Source: Bifidobacterium breve
GTDB lineage: Bacteria; Actinomycetota; Acidimicrobiia; Acidimicrobiales; Ilumatobacteraceae
Reading direction: 5' to 3'
Length of the DNA: 10,576 nt
NCBI GenBank assembly: GCA_943325435.2
Contig: CALPPK020000011.1
Span: forward strand, 1 to 10,576
A program made the position numbers and the translations under genes. Shown in pieces: positions 5,774 to 10,576 of the stretch. Positions within the stretch are counted from its first letter, which is position 1. Each line of letters begins with the position of its first letter. The notes beneath the pieces were generated by a model that was not told where the DNA came from, searched no databases, and saw only the letters and a program-made list of their open reading frames with translations.

Positions 5774-7201
5774 ATGCAGAACAAATCACAATCATTTGCT
5801 ACCCATCGCGGCTCCATCACTGGCCTCATCTCACCTTCTGGAAGTTGCGAGTTCTTGGGAATTCCTTTTGCGACTGCCAAGAGGCTAGAGAATCCGGTTG
5901 ACATTTCTTCATGGGATGACAATTTCGCAGCAACGGCATACGGACCAATTTGTCCTCAGACTCCGGGAATGCTGGAAATGGCATTGAACATGGATGCGTC
6001 ACATATGAATGAAGATTGCCTCAACCTCAATGTGTACACACCTCGCACGCCGACGGATGGAATGTCGTTGCCAGTCCTCTTCTGGATACACGGCGGTGCT
6101 TACACAAACGGAGCTGGTTCTGTGGCTTGGTACCACGGCGCGTCTCTAGCGGCAAGAGAGACAGTTGTTGTCACAATTAACTACCGCTTAGGGCCTCTAG
6201 GTTTTCTCGGCGACGGAAACTACGGAACCCTCGACATGTTGTCAGCGCTTCGATGGGTGCAGAGGAATATTTCAGCTTTCGGTGGTAACGAAAAAAACGT
6301 CACAATTTTTGGTGAATCCGCTGGAGGATCAGCTGTTGTTTCGTTGCTCGCCAGCCCAGAGATCAAAGGACTCGCTCATAAGGCATGGGCCATGAGCCCG
6401 TCTATTGGGCAACTTCGTAACAGACCTCGCGCGCTCGAGTTGCAAAAGCAATTTATAGAACTAGCAGGGCTGTCAACCATCGATGATGTCAAGTCAATGT
6501 CAATCGACGACATTCTTGCCACGCAACAAAAGCAGATGACATCACCGACAAAGGCTTTTGATTTCTATGCACCGACCGCTGGTGGTGCATCTCTCAGCAA
6601 TGACATACTTGCTTCAGCTGCGCAATCACCTATCCCACTTGTGGTCGGCACCAACAGAGATGAGAACAAATTGTGGTCAACCTTTGACCCGTCTTTGGCT
6701 GACGCAGACGATGCACGCTGGAACGAATTTACAAATGAAACATTCGGCGCACGCGGACAACAAGCGCGCGATGCATATCAAGCACTGCGACCTGGAGAGT
6801 CACCAAGAGATTTGATGTCAGCGGTAAGTACCGATACTGGTTTTCGTCAGCCTGCCCAACGCCTGTGCGAGAGCCGAGTAACTAGCAGCACGCCTACCTG
6901 GATGTATTGGTTTACATGGCCGACACCGGCATTCGGCGGCGCTGTCGGTTGTTGCCACGCACTTGATATTCCCTTTGCTTTCGACAATCTCGATGCAGAA
7001 GGCGTACTAATGATGACCGGGGACGGCGAAGAACGAGCTCAGATTGCCGACAGGTTCGCCTCTGAAATAGTTTCCTTTGCAACCCATGGCCATCCGAGTT
7101 GGAGTCAGTTCAATACAAGTGATCGACCAACATTGGTTATTGATACAGAGACCAAACTTGCGCATGACCCCGAACCAGAGATTCGCGTACTATTCGTCTA
7201 A
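5774..7201 (+). CDS. Type-B carboxylesterase (alpha/beta hydrolase)
   Basis: Cytosolic 475-residue ester hydrolase of the carboxylesterase type-B family (PnbA-like), slightly shorter than the usual 490-550. All catalytic parts are visible: the oxyanion hole HGGA (106-109), the nucleophile S182 in GESAGG, the acid E297 in GTNRDE, and the histidine H395 in GCCHALDIPFAF. Also present are the family signatures EDCLNLNVYTP (80-90), VTINYRLGPLGFL (133-145) and the start segment EFLGIPFA. There is no signal peptide. The natural substrate cannot be told from sequence; members cleave aryl, alkyl or carbamate esters. It starts at ATG 5774, with TACCGT 6 nt and AAGGAG 12 nt upstream. It is followed by panB on the same strand after 69 bp, but nothing in the family links it to pantothenate synthesis. 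Confidence 0.95.
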   Translation: MQNKSQSFATHRGSITGLISPSGSCEFLGIPFATAKRLENPVDISSWDDNFAATAYGPICPQTPGMLEMALNMDASHMNEDCLNLNVYTPRTPTDGMSLPVLFWIHGGAYTNGAGSVAWYHGASLAARETVVVTINYRLGPLGFLGDGNYGTLDMLSALRWVQRNISAFGGNEKNVTIFGESAGGSAVVSLLASPEIKGLAHKAWAMSPSIGQLRNRPRALELQKQFIELAGLSTIDDVKSMSIDDILATQQKQMTSPTKAFDFYAPTAGGASLSNDILASAAQSPIPLVVGTNRDENKLWSTFDPSLADADDARWNEFTNETFGARGQQARDAYQALRPGESPRDLMSAVSTDTGFRQPAQRLCESRVTSSTPTWMYWFTWPTPAFGGAVGCCHALDIPFAFDNLDAEGVLMMTGDGEERAQIADRFASEIVSFATHGHPSWSQFNTSDRPTLVIDTETKLAHDPEPEIRVLFV

Positions 7202-7270
7202 GTGACAAACGACTCAATCCGTGAGTCAAAGAATCACCCATAGCCTTAAGGGCTCAAGGAGATTCCGCAA
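7202..7270 (+). promoter_or_regulatory. panB leader: inverted repeat, possible -10, Shine-Dalgarno
   Basis: This spacer holds, in order, GACTCA-atccg-TGAGTC (7211-7227, perfect 6-bp arms), TAGCCT (7241-7246, fits TANNNT), a small AGCC/GGCT stem (7242-7245 with 7251-7254), and AAGGAG (7256-7261), a good Shine-Dalgarno 9 nt before ATG 7271. If TAGCCT is the -10 box, the 5' leader would be about 18 nt and the first repeat would lie in the -35 region. The first repeat could instead act in ending the esterase transcript. Confidence 0.45.
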
Positions 7271-8086
7271 ATGTCTAACCCCCGCGTCAAGGTTCTTGTG
7301 CCGCACCTAATTGAACGCAAGAAGTCTTCTGAAGTTTTAACCATGGTCACTGCATATGACTCAACATTTGCTTCCATTGTTGATGAAGCCGGTGTTGATT
7401 TAATTCTTGTAGGCGATTCAGTTGCCACTGTCATGCAAGGACAAAAGACAACTCTCTGTGTGTCCATGGAGCAGATGGAGTACCACGTCCAGATGGTTGC
7501 ATCCGTGAAACCCAAAGCCTTGATTGTCGGAGATTTGCCTTTTGGCTCGTATCAAGCATCCGCAACGGATGCTGTTCGTAATGCAATTCGGTTGATCAAA
7601 GCTGGTGCTGAGATTGTAAAACTCGAAGGCGGCCTTCATGTTCAACAAGCGATTGAAGCAATTGTTCGGGCTGACATTCCGGTGATGGGACACATTGGTC
7701 TAACACCACAGAGTTATCACCGTATGGGTGGGAACAAAGTGCAAGGACGAGAAGAGGGCACGCAATCAGGAAGCCGAGACCGAATCCTGGCTGATGCGCG
7801 TGCTGTAGAGGACGCCGGTGTGTGTTCATTCGTCATTGAGGCTGTTCCTGCCGAACTAGCAACGGAGATAACGACCAAAGCCCACGTCCCCACCATTGGC
7901 ATTGGTGCTGGGGTGAACTGCGATGGACAAGTTCTCGTGATGCATGATCTCCTCGGTTTGTCCGAGCGGTCATTCAAATTCGCTAAGGCGTATAGCAATC
8001 TCAGACAGTTATCGCTTAATGCGGTTTCAGAATACGTATCCGATGTTCAGCATCGGCGCTTCCCTGACGCCACTAATAGCTTCTGA
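7271..8086 (+). CDS. panB: 3-methyl-2-oxobutanoate hydroxymethyltransferase
   Basis: First committed enzyme of pantothenate synthesis: it transfers a hydroxymethyl group from 5,10-methylenetetrahydrofolate to 2-oxoisovalerate to give ketopantoate, in the cytosol. The 271-residue length is normal. Conserved segments run in family order: TAYD (27-30), LVGDSVA (46-52, metal ligand D49), GDLPFGSY (87-94, D88), VKLEGG (116-121, K117 and E119), GHIGLTPQS (140-148), the catalytic glutamate E190 in VIEAVPAELA, and GIGAG..CDGQVLVMHDLLGL (210-230). All key residues are intact. The start at ATG 7271 is fixed by AAGGAG 9 nt upstream, the only clear Shine-Dalgarno at normal distance in the window. panC follows 5 nt after the stop, so the two are co-transcribed and probably translationally coupled. 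Confidence 0.97.
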   Translation: MSNPRVKVLVPHLIERKKSSEVLTMVTAYDSTFASIVDEAGVDLILVGDSVATVMQGQKTTLCVSMEQMEYHVQMVASVKPKALIVGDLPFGSYQASATDAVRNAIRLIKAGAEIVKLEGGLHVQQAIEAIVRADIPVMGHIGLTPQSYHRMGGNKVQGREEGTQSGSRDRILADARAVEDAGVCSFVIEAVPAELATEITTKAHVPTIGIGAGVNCDGQVLVMHDLLGLSERSFKFAKAYSNLRQLSLNAVSEYVSDVQHRRFPDATNSF

Positions 8087-8091
8087 ACCCA

Positions 8092-8931
8092 ATGATAATC
8101 ATTCGGTCCATTTCGGAGATGCAGGAATGGTCATCTGTTGAACGTTCGGCTGGTCACTCCGTCGGATTCGTACCCACTATGGGAGCGCTCCATCAGGGCC
8201 ATGCAGACCTCTTCTCGCGGAGCGTGAATGAGAACAAACGAACTGTTGTCTCGATATTTGTGAATTCATTGCAGTTCAACAACATGTCCGACCTTGAGGC
8301 TTATCCGCGTCAACTAGAACAAGACCAAGTGATTGCTCAGCAACAAAAAGTAGACGTTCTGTTCGTACCCAGCCATGACGAGATGTACCCGAATGGATTT
8401 GCTTCAATAATTTCGGCAGGACCAATTGCACAGCACATGGAGGGACTGCATCGACCGGGACATTTCGACGGCGTGGCAACTGTGGTTGTCAAACTCTTGA
8501 ATGCAGTGACGCCTGAAGTTGCCTATTTCGGCCTCAAAGATTTTCAGCAACTTGCTGTCATACGCAGTGTCGTACGCGACCTAAACATAAGGTGCGAAGT
8601 TCGAGGCGTTCCAACCGTCCGAAATGAAATGGGGCTAGCACTCTCTAGTCGCAACAGCAGATTGTCGCCAGATCGCCTGAAGCAAGCTTCGACTATTTAT
8701 TCCCTCTTGATTGAAATGGCAAATATGGCCAGAAACAGTGAGACATCAACTCTCACTCTTCAGAATCATTTTAAGAACGGAATCCAATCGATTTCCGCTG
8801 TCAAAGTGGAATACGTCGATGTTGTCGACCCTGATTCTCTCGTTCCAGCAGCAACTGCACAGAAGGGCACAATTATCTGTGTTGCTGTGTGGTTTGATGA
8901 TGTGAGATTAATCGACAACATCAGCATCTAA
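8092..8931 (+). CDS. panC: Pantothenate synthetase (pantoate-beta-alanine ligase)
   Basis: Joins pantoate and beta-alanine with ATP, through a pantoyl-adenylate, to make pantothenate. The 279-residue length is normal. Motifs: PTMGALHQGH (28-37) with the nucleotide-binding H34 and H37, FVNSLQF (56-62) with N58 and Q61, YPR (71-73), HMEGLHRPGHFDGVATVV (115-132), GLKDFQQL (147-154) with K149 and D150, and LALSSRN (182-188), the KMSKS-like loop. Three near-invariant neighbours differ from the usual: S59 for Pro in FVNPxQF, L148 where GQKD/GEKD is usual, and M180 for Asp in DGLA. The contact residues themselves are kept, so it should be active. It starts 5 nt after the panB stop with no Shine-Dalgarno, which suggests translational coupling. 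No panD is adjacent, so the beta-alanine source must be elsewhere. Confidence 0.96.
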   Translation: MIIIRSISEMQEWSSVERSAGHSVGFVPTMGALHQGHADLFSRSVNENKRTVVSIFVNSLQFNNMSDLEAYPRQLEQDQVIAQQQKVDVLFVPSHDEMYPNGFASIISAGPIAQHMEGLHRPGHFDGVATVVVKLLNAVTPEVAYFGLKDFQQLAVIRSVVRDLNIRCEVRGVPTVRNEMGLALSSRNSRLSPDRLKQASTIYSLLIEMANMARNSETSTLTLQNHFKNGIQSISAVKVEYVDVVDPDSLVPAATAQKGTIICVAVWFDDVRLIDNISI

Positions 8932-8945
8932 TCTCCGCCTAATCT
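8928..8945 (+). promoter_or_regulatory. CTAATCT direct repeat and putative -10 box of the FAD gene
   Basis: CTAATCT occurs at 8928-8934 (containing the panC stop TAA) and again at 8939-8945, a period of 11 bp, or about one helical turn. The second copy contains TAATCT (8940-8945), which ends 6 nt before ATG 8952 and fits a leaderless -10 box. There is no Shine-Dalgarno. TCGACA at 8912-8917 resembles a -35 box but is 22 bp away, which is too far. Confidence 0.45.
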
Positions 8946-8951
8946 TGCAAA

Positions 8952-10343
8952 ATGGAAAGAGCCTTTGCGGAATGGCCACAATCGCTGTGGGCTGAAGATT
9001 CACTGAAGTGGGAATTCGCCGAAATAGATCAAGACGAAACGTTCGACATTGTCATTGTTGGGGGTGGATACAGCGGTTTATGGACTGCACATCATTTACT
9101 CGATCTGAATCCAAATCTTTCTGTGGCCATCGTTGATGCACGCCAACCTGGTTTCGGTGCAAGTGGTCGCAACGGAGGCTGGTGTAGCGCTTTCAGTCCG
9201 ATGTCTTTAGAGGCAGTTGAAGCTCAATCCAACCGGCAAGGGGCAATAGATCTGCAGAATGCACTAGTCGCGTCCGTAGATGAGATTGGTGCCCATATTG
9301 CTAGTTCCAGAATCGATTGTGGATGGCACAAGGGCGGAACCTTGTCATTTGCTTCGAACCAATTGCAAGTACAGAGAATTACAGAGAACGTAAGAATGTC
9401 TCGTGACTTCGGTTACGACGATTCTTTCATGAATTATTTGTCACCTAGCCAGGCCGAGGATCGCGTACGCATTCACGGCTCTCACGGGGCTTCATATAGC
9501 CCCCACTGTGCAGCGTTGCAGCCCGCACAGTTGGTTGATGGCCTTGTTCGTCAATTGCTTACCAGAAACGTCCGATTCTTCGGATCTACTCGCGTCATGG
9601 ACATCTCCCCTCATCGTGTCTCGGCCGAAACATCAAAAGGAAATGTGACCGTCACAGCCAAATGGATAATCAGAGCAACAGAGGGTTTCACAGCCCGAAT
9701 GAAGCAATATCGACGAGACGTTGCACCGCTGTATTCGTACATGATTGCAACAGAAACTTTGTCAGAGGCGCAATGGAGTGAAATCGGCTGGACCAACAGA
9801 GAGACCGTATCCGACGGACGCAACTTGATTATTTACGTGCAAAGAACAGCTGACGGCCGAATCGCATTCGGAGGCCGAGGTGCTCCGTATAAGTTTGCTA
9901 GTCGTATCGGTTCAAATTTTGATAACAATCCAAAGATTCACTCATTGATTGAAAAGTCAATGCGAGAAATGTTTCCTTCATTAGTTGATGTTCCGATCAC
10001 GCATAGATGGGGTGGCGCACTTGGCGTTCATCGTGACTGGTTTACGTCGGCGACGGTTGATCACAAGACCAAAATTGCATCACTTGGTGGATATGTTGGC
10101 GATGGAGTCGCCTTCAGTTATGTGGCAGCGAAAGAAGTCGCCAGAAACATTGTTGGCGACGGTCATAATGCACGCCCGCTACCAATCGTGAACCACATCT
10201 CTCCCCGATGGGAGCCTGAACCATTTCGCTACGTTGGCATCAATTCAATTTTGCATTTGACGGAACGCGCCGATGAGACCGAGAGGCATACTGGCCGAAA
10301 GAACCGTTTCGTGAATTGGCTATTAGGCAAATTGATTCCTTAG
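8952..10343 (+). CDS. FAD-dependent oxidoreductase, DadA/PuuB-like
   Basis: A 463-residue flavoenzyme of the DAO family (glycine/D-amino acid oxidases, gamma-glutamylputrescine oxidase), expected to oxidise a C-N bond of an amine or amino acid. Dinucleotide-binding signature: DIVIVGGGYSGLWTAHHL (32-49). The FAD segment GFGASGRNGGWC (67-78) is the hallmark of PuuB-like members. PAQLVDGLVR (191-200) follows, then the second FAD strand WIIRATEGFT (238-247) and the C-terminal FAD closure GGYVGDGVAFSY (379-390). The tail, with PRWEPEPFRYVGI (418-430) and a DETERHTGR motif, is shared by an actinobacterial subgroup I recall as uncharacterised. There is no signal peptide. It starts 20 bp after panC, with TAATCT 6 nt upstream and no Shine-Dalgarno, so it may have its own promoter despite its operon-like position. 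The substrate is unknown. Confidence 0.9.
   Translation: MERAFAEWPQSLWAEDSLKWEFAEIDQDETFDIVIVGGGYSGLWTAHHLLDLNPNLSVAIVDARQPGFGASGRNGGWCSAFSPMSLEAVEAQSNRQGAIDLQNALVASVDEIGAHIASSRIDCGWHKGGTLSFASNQLQVQRITENVRMSRDFGYDDSFMNYLSPSQAEDRVRIHGSHGASYSPHCAALQPAQLVDGLVRQLLTRNVRFFGSTRVMDISPHRVSAETSKGNVTVTAKWIIRATEGFTARMKQYRRDVAPLYSYMIATETLSEAQWSEIGWTNRETVSDGRNLIIYVQRTADGRIAFGGRGAPYKFASRIGSNFDNNPKIHSLIEKSMREMFPSLVDVPITHRWGGALGVHRDWFTSATVDHKTKIASLGGYVGDGVAFSYVAAKEVARNIVGDGHNARPLPIVNHISPRWEPEPFRYVGINSILHLTERADETERHTGRKNRFVNWLLGKLIP
10340..10343. other. Interlocked convergent stop codons (TTAG)
   Basis: The + strand TAG at 10341-10343 (FAD oxidoreductase) and the - strand TAA at 10342-10340 (partial gene) share TTAG. 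It repeats the 4-bp convergent overlap seen at 5105-5108. Confidence 0.85.
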
Positions 10344-10576
10344 CGGTGTAGTTTTTCGTCGGTTTGATGAACTCGTAGACGCACAGTAAAGGCGGAATCG
10401 CCGGACAGGATTCCGGAACGACCAAATAAACGCCCGTTCTCCCAGTTTGAAAGACCAAGCTCCGGACGTAGTAGCGAAAATTGCCCATCGACCCAGCGCG
10501 TGAAACCGTCTCCGAAGAATGGTGCATTGGTTAGCGACCACACTCTTTCTTGCTCAGTCTCATTCTCAGAAATCAT
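10340..10576 (-). CDS. C-terminal part of an unrecognised protein (cut by window edge)
   Basis: The minus-strand frame is open from the window end to TAA at 10340, giving 78 residues. An ATG falls exactly on the last three bases, so the real start may be there or further upstream beyond the window. The visible part is rich in aromatic residues and glycine (WSLTNAPFFGDGFTRWVDGQ, then RPELGLSNWENGRLFGRSG) and ends in a strand-like TVRLRVH and a charged tail. There is no membrane segment or signal. I do not recognise the family. That it is a real gene is supported by non-random composition, the conserved-looking W/G/F spacing, and the exact interlock of its stop with the FAD gene stop. Other frames here are short or broken. 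Confidence 0.6.
   Translation of the reverse strand: MISENETEQERVWSLTNAPFFGDGFTRWVDGQFSLLRPELGLSNWENGRLFGRSGILSGDSAFTVRLRVHQTDEKLHR

Noticed and set aside
8912..8917. TCGACA as a -35 box for the FAD gene
   Set aside because: 22 bp from the proposed -10 box, beyond the usual 16-18 bp, and inside the panC coding region.
10343..10360. GTAGTTTTTCG T-run after the FAD gene as an intrinsic terminator
   Set aside because: No stable stem precedes the T-run, and it lies in the coding region of the facing gene.
1..10576. Mobile element, phage, defence or CRISPR system
   Set aside because: No transposase, integrase, nuclease, toxin-antitoxin or spaced-repeat pattern seen on either strand. The gene content is housekeeping and envelope-related.

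Overview
The window looks like chromosomal DNA of a moderate-GC actinobacterium, most likely of the class Acidimicrobiia (the Ilumatobacter / freshwater acIV type). The pointers are a secreted peptidoglycan-binding/M23 protein with runs of threonine in its linker, an Rv2258c-type methyltransferase, a Cys-paired lipoprotein, and very tight gene packing. This placement is inference from family resemblance, not from a marker gene. I see no mobile elements, tRNA, rRNA or CRISPR. Genes cover almost every base, and no gap exceeds about 70 bp.

Layout. 1-1362 (+): a secreted cell-wall protein with three peptidoglycan-binding domains and an M23 endopeptidase, cut at its 5' end by the window. 1376-1419: a long two-way hairpin between convergent genes. 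1434-4028 (-): three genes on one strand, a lipoprotein, a histidine phosphatase and a SAM methyltransferase, in that transcription order. 4082-5108 (+): a DoxX-like membrane protein and a small membrane-anchored protein. 5105-5725 (-): a hexapeptide-repeat acyltransferase. 5774-7201 (+): a type-B carboxylesterase. 7271-8931 (+): panB and panC, two steps of pantothenate (coenzyme A precursor) synthesis, without panD beside them. 8952-10343 (+): a DadA/PuuB-type FAD oxidoreductase. 10340-10576 (-): the C-terminal part of an unrecognised protein.

The most interesting signal lies in the spacers rather than the genes. Seven of the ten start codons whose upstream DNA is visible (with the starts chosen here) have a TANNNT hexamer ending exactly 6 or 7 nt before the start, and an eighth has a near match (CAGAAT). 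That is the position of a -10 box that would place the transcription start on the start codon, so most genes here appear to be leaderless. One exception is panB, which has a good Shine-Dalgarno (AAGGAG, 9 nt before ATG). The other is panC, which starts 5 nt after panB. The short spacers also hold inverted repeats placed next to these -10 boxes: GACCC-N4-GGGTC between the divergent acyltransferase and esterase, CGTGTCGACACG upstream of the phosphatase, and GACTCA-N5-TGAGTC upstream of panB. A CTAATCT direct repeat at an 11-bp period precedes the FAD gene. If the -10 boxes are real, same-strand runs that look like operons may be series of separately promoted genes. Two of the three convergent pairs share 4 bp, with the two stop codons interlocked (CTAG and TTAG).
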